NCBI GenBank assembly: GCA_036897095.1
Contig: JAYMSP010001525.1
Span: 1-31,263 of the forward strand
Origin: Plantago elongata
Lineage: Eukaryota > Streptophyta > Magnoliopsida > Lamiales > Plantaginaceae
Length of the DNA: 31,263 nt
Direction of reading: 5' to 3'
Shown: positions 1-9,198 of the stretch, piece by piece
Numbering within the stretch: position 1 is the stretch's first letter
Layout of the letters: the number at the start of each line of letters is the position of its first letter
Made by a program: the position numbers and the translations under genes
The notes under the pieces: generated by a model
Told to the model about the DNA's origin: nothing
Database searches by the model: none
Seen by the model: only the letters and a program-made list of their open reading frames with translations

Positions 1-1
1 G

Positions 2-79
2 TCGCAGGCGAAGATGTTGGAGAAGTTCCAACAATTTATGACCACATACATTCCGCCCCTACCACCCGGTAGTTCGTAG
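2..79 (+). pseudogene. C-terminal fragment of CACTA accessory ORF (Transposase_24-like)
   Basis: An open frame enters the window from the left and ends at TAG 77-79 after 25 residues. The visible tail is a short helical stretch (MLEKFQQFM) followed by a proline-rich end (PPLPPGSS). The tail of the second ORF of CACTA-2 at about 7832-7942 has the same plan, with a helical ELLENKTRLQTHMDSF segment before a short SESPP end. By that parallel I infer this is the C-terminus of the plant Ptta/En/Spm second protein. The visible part has no break, but the gene's integrity is unknown because most of it is outside the window. Confidence 0.5.
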
Positions 80-143
80 GTTTTATTTGATGTACGGATA
101 ACCCACCACCCTATAGTTCGTATATTTTATTTGATGTACGGAT
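62..143 (+). repeat. 44-bp tandem duplication at end of CACTA-1 ORF
   Basis: Two similar copies, starting near 62 and 106, each read ccacc, then tagttcgta, then ttttatttgatgtacggata. The first copy includes the stop codon of the ORF tail, so the second is a duplicated stop/3'UTR segment. Confidence 0.7.
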
Positions 144-280
144 AATTTTATATGATATATATATAAATTATAATTATATTTGTGCCATTAAAATTGTGTG
201 TTTTTAAATTTCCGTATATATAAATTATATTTGTAATAAAAAAATATATTTGCAAATTAATTTTTTTTAAAAATACACAG

Positions 281-638
281 TTTCTAACGGAATGTTCATA
301 TTCCATTAGAAAGTCGGACAAATTCCGTTAGAAACTTTCTAACGGAATGGATAAATTCCGTTAGAATTTCCGTTAGAAAGTTTCTAACGGAATTTGTCCA
401 TTCCGTTAGTAAGTTTCTAACGGAATGGACAAATTCCGTTAGAAAGTCTGGCCGGTTCCGGTTTGAACCAGAATTGTATTTTCTAACGGAATTCGATATT
501 CTGTTAGAAATTCCGTTAGAAATTTCTAACGGAAGAAATGTTCCGTTAGAAATTGTTTCACACGACTTGTTTGTCACGATGTTTTGTCCGTTAGAAATTT
601 CGTTAGAAACCTCAATTTCCGTTAGAAATTCCGTTACT
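281..638. repeat. CACTA-1 subterminal repeat array (TTTCTAACGGAA motif)
   Basis: About 20 copies of the 12-mer TTTCTAACGGAA or its complement TTCCGTTAGAAA, some with one or two mismatches, occur in 360 bp. Examples are at 281, 322, 336, 355, 367, 381, 414, 433, 481, 511, 523, 541 and 617. Both orientations alternate and form many small palindromes, for example at 511-534. In En/Spm such subterminal motifs are the binding sites of the DNA-binding transposition protein (TNPA in maize). I infer the same role from position and density. Confidence 0.85.
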
Positions 639-647
639 AAAATGCTG

Positions 648-663
648 TTTTTTTGTAGTGTCC
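648..663 (+). other. CACTA-1 3' terminus plus candidate TSD
   Basis: The terminus TTTTTTTGTAGTG ends at 660, followed by tcc (661-663). Copia-2 shows ttc then the same downstream sequence at 20098 onward, so the boundary is supported by an internal empty site. Confidence 0.8.
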
Positions 664-731
664 TCTGAAAAAGAGTGATGGAAGGTTGACCTTTGTAAAA
701 TGTCAACAGAAAAGTTCCAATGAAACCTATA
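661..731 (+). mobile_element. Copia-1 gag scrap trapped between two CACTA elements
   Basis: This 71-bp segment aligns with 20098-20167 of copia-2 (starting at tctgaaaaagagtgatggaa) with only a few differences. It belongs to the C-terminal part of the copia gag reading frame. It is bounded on the left by the end of CACTA-1 and on the right by the start of CACTA-2, and continues at 8523. The upstream gag and 5' LTR of copia-1 should lie beyond CACTA-1, outside the window. Confidence 0.9.
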
Positions 732-1012
732 CACTACAAGAAACGCTGGGAATAGAGAGGATAATAGCGACGGAAGCTATTCGTCGCTATTCCCAACTAC
801 GAATTGATTTACGCTCAATTCGTCGTACAAAGTTCGTCAGTTCGTCGCTATTCAGCGACGAACTATTTATTTGTCGCTAAATAGCGACTAATTAGTGACG
901 GATAAACTTTTATCCTATTTTTAATTTAAAAAAAGAAAAAAGAAGGCTAAGACGAATTCACGAACTGAGTTCGTCTCAGCGACGGTCTTAGCGACAGATA
1001 GCTTATTCGTCG
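732..1012. repeat. CACTA-2 5' TIR and subterminal palindromes (TAGCGAC motif)
   Basis: Many copies of TAGCGAC/GTCGCTA occur here, several as perfect small hairpins: 839-864 (11-bp stem, 4-nt loop) and 873-888 (7-bp stem, 2-nt loop). The same core recurs in the 3' subterminal region, as expected for transposase-protein binding sites at CACTA ends. The role is inferred; the motif array is seen. Confidence 0.8.
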
Positions 1013-1791
1013 TTGAGACAGAATAAAAGAGGGAGCGGGGATGAGCAGAAGCTCATTCTCCCTGCTCCTCTTGTCTCCTCTCTTCTTTTCTCCTCCCTTT
1101 TTTCTTCAATTCCGGCCATTCCCTCTCTAATCCGGTCAAATTTGGACTCTACTCGAAGATCTTGGGACAAGGAGCTCGGGTGGTGTAAGAATTTCAATTT
1201 TCATCCGCTTATTTCTCCGTAAACGAAGGTATTTTGGCTGAAACCCTAGTTTTATAAAATTTAGGGATCTTGTAATTTTCGACTAATTTGAGAAATTGCA
1301 TGTTTATATGAAGTATGTAGTAGCTAGATTAGGTAATATTATGTACTGTGTTAACATTGAGATTTAGAAATTAATTTGTATGAAGAATGAAGATAGTTTA
1401 ATTTGATATTTTGGAAAATGTAGTATGCTGAAGAAGATTTAGTTGAATTTTGGCAAATGTAGTATGATGAAAAAGATAGTTTAATTTGATATTTTGACAA
1501 ATGTATGAATTTTGTTAATTTTGACTAGTTTGGGTAATTGTATATTTTGGGAACAATGTTATATACTAGCTCGTTAAACTTAATCTGATATGAACCACTG
1601 GATTGTTAATTAGTATAATGTTGATATGTAGTAGTGGTAGTTTCAATTTAGTGTGTTAGAGACAATTTGAATTTGAAAATGAATGTGATTTATACTAGCT
1701 AATTATTTTGTGGGAAATACACGTAACGAATTGGAATGTAGTAAAACGTAGTAAATCTAAAAAAATAGACGTGCCAGGTTAAAAAAATCGA
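1013..1791 (+). other. CACTA-2 transposase 5' leader, no ORF supported
   Basis: A pyrimidine-rich stretch at about 1060-1110 follows a TATA-like aataaaag near 1022. Near 1225 aacgaag is followed by gtattttgg, a possible 5' splice site. The rest to 1791 is AT-rich with short local repeats, for example agtttaatttgatattttg at about 1394 and 1468. I read this as an untranslated leader, perhaps with an intron. The small ORFs here have no recognisable motifs. Confidence 0.4.
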
Positions 1792-2276
1792 ATGACTACG
1801 GATCGTTCATGGATGTATCATCGTACGATAAATGGAAGAGTACAGTCGAGTTTTGTTAAAGGGGTTGAAGATTTCATTGCATTTGCATTGACACATCTGA
1901 CTTGTGTGATTGGGAATTGATAAAGTGCCCTTGCAAATTAGAAATATACCGTAACAAACAATTTCTGACTCTTGCAACGATAGTCGAACACCTGAACTAT
2001 AATGGGTTCCTATCGAAGTATTTGGTTTGGAATAATCATGGTGAGGAACCAACCTTTGATATGCTATATTTAAATGGCTGGAGAGATGGGGGTTGGGATT
2101 GCCTATTCAGTGGTGGAATGAGATCGGAGTATGTGCATAGCGTAAACCAAGATGTAGGTTTTGTGGTCTGGAGTGGTAGATCGAAATTAGGGGTCGGATC
2201 ATATAAGAAGTATGTAGTAGCTAGTTCACGTACAACATTATTAACATTAGGTGATTTTGGCTTGCATATGTACTAG
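1792..2276 (+). pseudogene. Transposase-associated domain, upstream copy (CACTA-2)
   Basis: From ATG 1792 the frame reads a Transpos_assoc-like N-terminus: DRSWMYHR, then FVKGVEDFIAFAL. It breaks in a frameshift near 1910 and resumes in the frame from about 1902 with KCPCK, then IVEHLNYNGF and a closing W..HGEEP. This is the order of the zinc-ribbon-like domain that normally opens TNP2 transposases of plant CACTA elements (DR.WMY, GV..FI.FA, CPC..C, HL...GF, HGE). The second cysteine pair is not preserved. After about 2100 the sequence diverges from the family until TAG 2274-2276. A second copy of the same domain lies at 2506-2800, so this one appears to be a tandem duplicate. Confidence 0.7.
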
Positions 2277-2487
2277 GATTAACTTCGTTAGTGCTAACCG
2301 TGAAATGCATGTAATTTATTAAACTCTACAACAATTGTAATGCGAAATGCATGTATTTTATCTATTGGTATGAAAATTTCGTAATGAAGTAATTTGAAAT
2401 GCATTTTATAAATTACAAAGTCTTAACGTATCTGAATGAATTAATAATATAAATAAGTAATGCAATACATATTATAAATCTAATACA
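2277..2487. other. AT-rich spacer between duplicated transposase domains
   Basis: No ORF or motif is recognised. The block just before it (2207-2224) repeats 18 bases, gaagtatgtagtagctag, also found at 1310-1327. This places a matching sequence upstream of each domain copy and suggests a segmental tandem duplication of about 0.9 kb. Confidence 0.45.
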
Positions 2488-2505
2488 TTGAGACACAAGT
2501 TAAGT

Positions 2506-4985
2506 ATGAATCCCGATCGTGAGTGGATGTATTCTCGCACTCTTAATGGTTGTGTTCAGTGTAGTTTTATGCAAGGGGTTGAAGGGTTCATCACTTTTGC
2601 ACTTTCACATAGTGCTTGTTTGAGTGGGGGGAAGATGAAGTTCTCTTGCAGGAAATGTAGGAATGGTCAATGGTTACCTTCTGCAATTTTAGTCTAGCAC
2701 TTGACACATAGTGGGTTTGTGCCTGAGTATTTCATATATACATGTCATGGTGAGGCACCAATCCCGTTCATGTCATATGCTAATCTAATGGGTCGTAACA
2801 TGAAGAAGCAAAAATTGACAAAAAACGTATGGAAATACGACAACATCTAATGCTAATTCCGATGATGACCAAATGGATGAACGAATGGATATGCTGAATG
2901 ATGTTGCCCGTTCACAGAGATAGAGGGGGGGGGGTACTATCAATGTGGACGAGCCACCAAAATCAGAGGATCAAAAGTTCTTTGATATGATGGAATCATC
3001 GAAGAAACCGGTTTATCCGGGGTGTAAGCACACCGAACTGTCTATGATGGCTCGACTAATGAGTTGTAAGGATGATCGACATCAATCTGAATCGAGTTTC
3101 AATCAGTGGGTACAACTAATGAAGGAGCTTTGTCTCGATCCAATCTAGTTCCCAGTAACTTTTATCAGGCAAAGAAAAGATGCGGGGGACGGGGTTGCCT
3201 TTTTAAACCATATATTGTTATCAGGATATGTGGATGATCTACTAGGAGGAGGATGCACATCTATTAGTATGCAAGTTTTGTGGGAAGGATTTCTACAAAC
3301 GTTACAAGGAGGGTGCTTCGAAGAAATGCCAGAAGAAAAACCTCTCGCATAAGAAAATGTGGTACTCCCCTCTAGCACCTCGTTTGAAGAGGTTGTACCA
3401 GTCAAGTGCTACTGCTGATAAAATGCGGTGTAACAAAGGAAAGAGTACGAGAGGGGGATGCAGGTGTTAGAATGGAGCATCTATCTAACTCACATGCATG
3501 GAAGGAGTTCGATAAGATATATCCGGATTTTGCAGTCGAGTCTAGAAATGTACGATTGGAGCTTTGTACAAATGGTTTTAATCCATTTGTAGGTGACTGG
3601 AAGTACTCTTTTTAGCTAGTTATGATGACACCATACAACCTGCCCCCGGGTGAATGCAGGAAGGAACCATTAATGTTTTTGACTGCTTTGGGCCCGGGCC
3701 ACAAGATCCAACATAAAAGTTGGATGTCATTTTGCAGCCTCTTATCAAGGAGCTTATTCATCTGTGGGAAAATGGTATCCCAGCATACGATGTGTCAACG
3801 AAGAAGAACTTCACATTGAGAGCTGCACTATTGTGGACTGTTAGTGATTTTCCCGTGTACTCCGTGCTATCTGGAAGGAAAACTGCAGGGTTTAATGCTT
3901 GTCCTAATTGTATGGAAGACACTAATGCTTTTAGATTGAAGGAGAGTAGGAAGGAATGCTGATTTGATTGTCATTGTATGTTTCTACCAAAGAATCATCA
4001 TTTTAGGAAAACAAGACTCAATTCTTCAAAAAAAAAAAAAGTAGAGTTGCAAGACCCCCTGAGTCGTCTTACTGGTTCGCAAATACTAGCGGAGATAGAT
4101 GAGCGAGGTCTTATGAAAGTGACTGAAATTGGGACGGAGAAACACAATAAGAAAACTGCAGACTAATGTGGATGGAAGAAGAGAAGCATTTTCTGGGACT
4201 TGCCGTAATGGAGCAGTCTTCTAATACGTCACATGTTAGATTTCATGCACATTGAGAAGAACGTGTTTGAGAACTGTTTCAACATGACTTGCAACATTCC
4301 TAGATAAACAAAGGATATTGCTAAATCTAGAACCGAGTTGGACACATGGTGTTGAAGGCCTGAATTGACAAAGCAGAATGTCAAAGGGCAATGGCCCAAG
4401 GCATGTTACACAATCGACACTCAAGCAAGGAACAAACTGTTGATTGGGTGAAGGGATTGAAGTTCCCCGAAAATTATTCATCGAATTTGGGGTAGTGTGT
4501 AGACTTGAAGAAGACACATATGTTCGGGATGAAGAGTCATGACTGTCATGTGTTCATGGAGAGGCTTATACCAGTAGCATTTCGTGAACTCCTGCCTATA
4601 TCTGTATGGAGTGCTCTTACATAGTTAAGCTTATTTTTGAAGAATTTGGTCAGCAGGGTAGTTGACGATGAAGTGTTAGTAACTCTTGAAATCAACATAC
4701 CTTTAATTCTATGCAAACTTGAGCGTATCTTGCCACCTAGTTTCTTTGATTCTATGGAGCAACGCTTGCTGGACCAGTACAATACTGTTGGATGTATCCA
4801 TTTGAGAGGTACTTGGGAATATTGAAGAAGAACATCATCAACAAAGTAAGCCTGAGGTATTGATGGCCAATGCATACATTCGAGAGGAATCTGCCACATT
4901 CTGCACCTACTACTTTGGTGATCACGTCCCAACAAAGGCATCTAGGCCGGCATGAAATGCAGACACATACAAAGTTCAAGAGGAT
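2506..4985 (+). pseudogene. TNP2-type CACTA transposase, N-terminal and catalytic regions with DUF4218 (broken)
   Basis: In + order I can read three parts. (1) A second Transpos_assoc-like domain (DREWMYSR, GVEGFITFAL, CRKCRN, then after a TAG HL.HSGF and CHGEAP). (2) The TNP2 region: VYPGCKHTELS at about 3010; APRLKRLYQS near 3376; WKEFDKIYPDFA and GFNPF near 3500-3590; MTPYNLPPGE at 3622; LRAALLWTVSDFPVYSVLSG at about 3811-3870; ACPNC; KKRSIFW; and LDFMHIEKNVFEN near 4240. (3) A DUF4218-like region: GMKSHDCHVFMERLIPVAF at about 4528-4586, LCKLERILPPSFFDSME, WMYPFERYLGILKK (across a frameshift) and an EES.TFC-like stretch. TNP2 is the catalytic transposase for cut-and-paste movement. There are many frameshifts and stops, for example TAG at 3146-3148 and TAA at 4164-4166, so no functional protein is possible. 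Confidence 0.88.
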
Positions 4986-5191
4986 GATGACATTTCCTTT
5001 TCAGTTTTTAGGCTATGGTACAAGAAAAGAAAGTAATGATGGATGATAAAGAAATGAAGGCAGCCCAATACTATGTCCTCTCCAATTTTGTTGAAGTTGA
5101 TCCATACATGGAGATAATTGCTAATTAAGTAATTTTTCCTTTAATGTGACAAACTAAGTTTAACTTATAACTAATTAATAATAATTAACCT

Positions 5192-5941
5192 TTGATACAT
5201 TTCCACAAAGAGTTCAATGAGCGTTCTCTTGAGACGAATCCAATACTAGCAGACGATGAGATCGAAGACCAGCTTGATGAGGCGTTGCCTCTACAATTTT
5301 CACCTTGGTTAAAGGCGTATATTCGAGACCCTGTTAACAATCTCAAATGTGATTACATAAAAGCTCTAGGAGAGGGACCAAACAGACAAGTTTCTACATT
5401 CTCCTCGTACATTGTTAATGGTATGAGGTTCCACATAATTAACTCAGATAAGAACAAGGCTACAATGAATTCAGGAGTGTGTGTTAGTGGGAAAGATATG
5501 TATGATATGTTTTATTACTATGGGAGGTTGAAACGAGTTGTGCTGCTCGAATATCCTGGTTTACCTTTGAAAAGATCATATATGTTCGATGTTGATTGGT
5601 ATGATCCTACTCCTATTACTGGTACAAGGAGGAACGAGCAATATGAGATCGTTTACATTAATCGTAGGAGGAAGTATGCCAAGTACGAACCGTTTATATT
5701 GGCTACTCAAGCACGCCAAGTGATATTCATTGAATATCCAAGCATGAAATGCAACAAGGCAGACTAGTTGGTTGCGATACATATTCGTGACCGCTCCAGA
5801 GTTGAATACGTTTAGAAAGACGACTCAATCACAAACTTGTTCCAACAAGAGAACATTGATGAAAATGCTAGAAAACCCGTGCAGGCTAGAGAAGAGTACA
5901 TAGAACTAAACAAAAACGTATATGTAGATCTTGCCACATGA
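5192..5941 (+). pseudogene. DUF4216-containing C-terminal part of the CACTA-2 transposase
   Basis: This is the longest open stretch of CACTA-2, 191 codons to TAG 5765-5767. It contains VSTFSSYIVNGMRFHI, then MFYYYGRLKRVVLLEYPGL, MFDVDWYDP, and EPFILATQARQVIFIEYPS. That is the pattern of DUF4216, which sits C-terminal to DUF4218 in CACTA TNP2 proteins. After the stop the frame stays readable (VAIHIRDRSRVE, and in another frame ENIDENARKPVQAREEYIELN) to about 5941. The intervening 4986-5191 holds a short coding remnant and what looks like an intron or decayed spacer. I infer it was part of the same protein as 2506-4985. Confidence 0.85.
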
Positions 5942-6090
5942 GATGATGTTGAAAGTTTATGTATGTTATATGTTTACATTCTCTTATATGATGATTATCC
6001 AATATTTATATGATTTAATTCTTATGTTCATTTGCAAATTCACAATACATGTACTAACACATTATACGTGTTTCTTCTATTTATTTTCAG
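5942..6090. other. Spacer/intron between the two CACTA-2 genes
   Basis: AT-rich sequence ending in a pyrimidine-rich tttcttctatttattttcag immediately before ATG 6091, which is a good 3' splice site. It may be an intron joining an upstream leader to the second gene. Confidence 0.4.
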
Positions 6091-7942
6091 ATGCCTTTAC
6101 ATAGGAGGCCGACACACCGCCCCCCCTTCTCATGGAGCGAGTGGATCTGGCACACCACTTTCTGATTCTCACGGTACTGCTTCTGATTCTCCCTTTGAGG
6201 AGGGTTCGAGCAGTCAGAGCCATATTCTAGAATCTCCACCTGGCTCGAGCCCTGGTCAAACACCTCATGGTGCTGGTGACCCACGTACTGATCCTTGGGC
6301 TAATTTACCCCCTGATAATTGCCCATATACAACCTTTGAGAACAATGCCATGTGGAAGAACAAGCCGGTTCTGTTCCCCATCAGGAAGGATAAGTAAGCA
6401 TTATATATGCATTGTACTCTATTTAATTATTGTACTTGTATATACGGATTTCGCATGTGCTAAGGGATTAATATTTTGGATCTCACTCGCTCGTAAGAGT
6501 TTCTGGCCCGATGATGACCACGGAGCATTACCTCAGGCCTTCCATTCGAGGATGGAGTTACCGGGACAGGGCGGGGAGAAGTGATCACTTCTCTCAAATG
6601 ACATGAAGGGGTAATACTTCGATGAGGTCAGGGTAAGCTTAAAACATTACAAGTCTTGAGTTGTTGCTTGTGTGTAATTTTCGTTGATTTGCGAGGTATG
6701 TTAGCCACTGTACTTGGGTGATATGTTAGTCACCATTGTATTAGTAAATTTTAGGACAATATGAGTGGTATGTTAGCTACTATATGTTAATGGTATGCTA
6801 GCCACTATACTTGGGTGATATGTTAGTCACCATTGTGTTAGTAAATTTTAGGACAATATGAGTCGTATGTTAGCCACTATATGTGAGTGGTATGTTAGCC
6901 AATGTACTTGGGTGATATGCTCTTATTATAATGTGATATTTGATTATGTCTATTCGTTGTTCGATTTAGCTTACGTAGTGTCATTTATGTGTTGTGGGGA
7001 ATGTTATAGAAAAAATACTACATCCCCAATGGTTTACTTCCTCAGTTGTGGGATACTTTTGATACCATAGGGTCGAACCAGTACAGAAAGACGATTAGTG
7101 ATGGCAAGAAGCTTTGGAGAACTCAGAAAAAGAAGGCAAAATGGATAGGGGATGATGCCCTCCCGGCTCCTTGTGGGCGGAGTACTGGCACAACCCAGTT
7201 GTAGTTGACACAGCTTGGAAAAATAAGCAAAATAAATTTTCTCAATCAACTGGTGGTGTTGGCACATCCATACACCTGCTAGAGACACGAGCAAGTATTA
7301 CAAACTACACGATAAATGTTAGTGATTAATGGTACTTACTAGTTTTTTGTTTTTAATTCTCGATTAATCTTTGGTGTTAATCCGAAGCAACCAATTAACT
7401 TACTACTTTGTTTCTTGTATATATGTTTGTTAAATAGGCTCAGTCAACTGATGGTCTAGGGCCTGTATACGATTACTTCAAGAAGGCCAAGTAGATCAAG
7501 GATGGTGTTTGGATAGACAACAAAGCTGAGACCATTGCGGTATGTTTCAATAATGCTTTATTTACGGTCCACAACACTACTGTGTATATTTAGATATTGT
7601 ATCATATTTACTATATGCAATTTCATTCCACAGACTAAGGTGGATAGGAGGATGGTCGGGACCTCTCCATTGAAGAACAAAACAAAATCTTCTTCGAGGT
7701 CAACCCATTGGACGACAGGGGTCGAGTCTATGGAGTTGGTAGTCTAGCTACTTCGTTGGAAACCTTGTAACTACTCATTCTCACAGGGAGGATAACGCTC
7801 TACTCTTTACACACAGATCCAAGGCGATCGGATGATGACTCCCATGTAGAGGCAGATTCAGGAGTTGCTTGAGAACAAGACTCGTTTACAGACTCATATG
7901 GACTCTTTCAAAAAATGATTTCCATCTGAATCACCTCCATAG
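6091..7942 (+). pseudogene. Second CACTA-2 gene, Transposase_24-like (Ptta/En/Spm family), broken, with introns
   Basis: It starts at ATG 6091 right after a TTTTCAG acceptor. A run of seven C at 6120-6126 shifts the frame into a Ser/Gly/Pro-rich N-terminus (6127-6397). The family signature is scattered through the rest: YWHNPVVVDTAWKNKQNKFS then GGVGTSIHLLE (7183-7329); VYDYFKKAK-stop-IKDGVWIDNKAETIA (7438-7539); after a 94-bp intron (7540-7633, gtatgt...ccacag) FFEVNPLDDRGRVYGVGSLA (7669-7770). It closes with a short helical tail ending at TAG 7940-7942. In this family the protein accompanies TNP2; a DNA-binding or TNPA-like role is inferred. Stops and frameshifts make it a pseudogene. The spacing of its parts implies further introns, including one holding the 97-bp repeats. 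Confidence 0.75.
6697..6923 (+). repeat. 97-bp tandem repeat, about 2.3 copies
   Basis: Copies start at 6697, 6794 and 6891 (spacing exactly 97). Each begins tatgttagccactgtacttg or a close variant and runs through gtgatatgttagtcaccatt. Each full unit ends with a 25-bp half-copy (tatgttagc.actatatgt), so the unit itself has a nested duplication. It lies between coding parts of the second CACTA-2 gene, probably in an intron. Confidence 0.85.
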
Positions 7943-8230
7943 TCTCCTGATCACATTATGTATTAGTTACTTGTTTTTACTTTTCTGGACGGATAATTAG
8001 GTACTTATGTTTCATTTTGTCCACGGGTGATTAGGTACTTGTGTTTTATTTTGTTAACGGATTCTTAGTTACCGCTCTAGTCCGTATGGATTTTTACTAA
8101 TACATTGGCTACTTTTTATTCGACGAATCACTTTTATTACATTTGAGTGCGTTATTGAGTTATATTATTATACATTGTTATTGTTGAAAATAGGTGACTA
8201 AAATAGGAAATTTTAATATTAAAAAAAAAA
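7943..8230. other. CACTA-2 3' untranslated region
   Basis: Non-coding, AT-rich. It contains a short internal duplication (ggataattaggtactta / gggtgattaggtacttg near 7991 and 8026) and an A-rich run at 8221-8230. No gene is seen. Confidence 0.5.
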
Positions 8231-8522
8231 GGCCCCCAGGTCAGCGATAGAAGAATCAGTCAATATTTGGAAAAGCCACGGATTTTTCGTTGAACGGATT
8301 AGGGTCGCTCAAAGCGTCCCTAATCCATTCGTCCGATTTAGCGACGGATAGTTATCCGTCGCTATAACGGGGCGGACCGGCTCCACGAGCCGGTCCTAAG
8401 TCATCACTGGCTCCGTCAACAACGGTATAGCCAGTGTCAACGGTCTTATTCGTTGATGGCTCCGTCGCTGACGAAGCCAACGACGAATGGGTCCATCGCT
8501 GGTCCCTAGCATTTTTGTAGTG
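8231..8522. repeat. CACTA-2 3' subterminal hairpins and TIR
   Basis: Three strong hairpins lie close together. 8296-8326 has a 9-bp stem, one mismatch, a 4-bp stem and a 3-nt loop. 8339-8364 has a perfect 12-bp stem with a 2-nt loop and contains TAGCGACGGATA. 8374-8396 has a perfect 10-bp GC-rich stem with a 3-nt loop. Further inverted gtcgctg/gacgaa motifs follow up to the TTTTTGTAGTG terminus. The TAGCGAC core is shared with the 5' subterminal region. Confidence 0.85.
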
Positions 8523-9198
8523 ATAGCATTGGTCAGAAAGCTAAGGTTTTTGACAAAGGTAAAACAATTACGATTAAACCTTTGAAGGAACAAAAAGTTC
8601 CAAAGAAACATGTGGAAAAGGTTTATGAAAAGAAACATGATCCTTTAACTTGTGATCATCCACAATGTTGTATCACTAGGAAAGGAAGCATCGTTGATAT
8701 TGGTGTATTTCCTACTGTACCATTCTATGGATATAGGTATGATGAAGAAACTAGCGAGGCTGCTAAAAATCGTGTTGAGAAAGCCAATGGTGCTCGAAAT
8801 GGTATTGACTATCGTGCTATCGGAAAAGTCCTAATGTAATAATATAAGGAAGGACAAGAACGATGGTGGAAAGCTAGAATTGCTTATAGAAATTATCAGA
8901 AGTGGAGGCAATCCCAAGCCACTGAAAATCTGAATGCCAGAGCAAGAAGAAACTTGGCTAGGAAAACTAAGCTTGCTGAAAAGAAAACTCAGAAACCTGA
9001 CAAGTCTTTGAAGTCACCACGAGGAACACCAAGGAACACTCAAAGAAGGAAGATTGATCTGAAATCCAATGATTCTAGAATTCCTCCTTATGTTCCAAGT
9101 AGACAAAAACCTACTCCTAAGAGATTCATACAGAAATGGATTCCCACACGAAGAGTGTTGAGTCTAAATGGTTCTGTTTCTGAAGCACGAACCTAAAT
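8523..9198 (+). pseudogene. Copia-1 gag C-terminal region
   Basis: This is a basic, lysine-rich continuation of the gag frame. Readable stretches include KKHVEKVYEKKHDPLTCDHP, then KNRVEKANGARNGIDYRAI, GQERWWKARIAYRNYQKW, KSPRGTPRNTQRRKIDL and RFIQKWIPTRRV. Tandem stops near 8837-8842 break the frame where copia-2 reads through (LMQQYKEG). It corresponds to copia-2 20164-20840. It lies downstream of the zinc knuckle, which for copia-1 is outside the window. The function of this tail is unknown to me; strong basicity suggests nucleic-acid contact. Confidence 0.7.

Larger units (their letters stand above)
1..660 (+). mobile_element. CACTA-1 (En/Spm-like) transposon, 3' terminal part
   Basis: This is the right end of a CACTA DNA transposon whose left part lies outside the window. 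The support is a terminal TTTTTTTGTAGTG at 648-660 (the complement reads CACTACAAAAAAA, the canonical CACTA terminus), a dense array of short inverted subterminal motifs at 281-638, and an ORF tail at 2-79 that resembles the tail of the second ORF of CACTA-2. Copia-1 sequence resumes at 661. The candidate 3-bp target duplication is tcc at 661-663; the aligned site in copia-2 reads ttc at 20098-20100. The 5' copy of the duplication cannot be checked here. The AT-rich stretch at 144-280 holds nothing else I recognise. Confidence 0.85.
732..8522 (+). mobile_element. CACTA-2 (En/Spm-like) transposon, full length, decayed
   Basis: This 7,791-bp element starts CACTACAAGAAACGCTGGGA and ends TTTTTGTAGTG (complement CACTACAAAAATGCTAGGGA). 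The TIRs are imperfect: about 17 of 20 positions match with one gap. It is flanked by ATA at 729-731 and ATA at 8523-8525. Copia-2 has the empty site at 20161-20172, reading aacct-ATA-gcatt with a single ATA, so the 3-bp duplication and both ends are defined directly. Inside are subterminal palindromes, a TNP2-type transposase gene and a Transposase_24-like second gene, both on + and both broken. It has the layout of an autonomous element but cannot be active as read. Confidence 0.95.

Noticed and set aside
281-638. Regularly repeated short motif that could suggest a CRISPR-like array
   Set aside because: The motif is 12 bp, in both orientations, with irregular spacing and no unique spacers of uniform size. 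It fits CACTA subterminal repeats.
296-706. 136-codon open frame on the minus strand
   Set aside because: It is made almost entirely of the CACTA-1 12-bp subterminal repeat read through (repetitive SNG/LTE peptides) and runs across the transposon border into copia sequence. It is an artefact of the repeat.
1013-1222. 69-codon open frame in CACTA-2 leader (and minus-strand partner)
   Set aside because: It lies in a pyrimidine-rich untranslated leader, composition-driven, with no motif and no continuation into the transposase frame.
4546-4979. Minus-strand open frames of 131 and 75 codons
   Set aside because: They are antisense shadows of the DUF4218-like part of the transposase, whose plus-strand motifs (KSHDCHVFM, LCKLERI) are clear.
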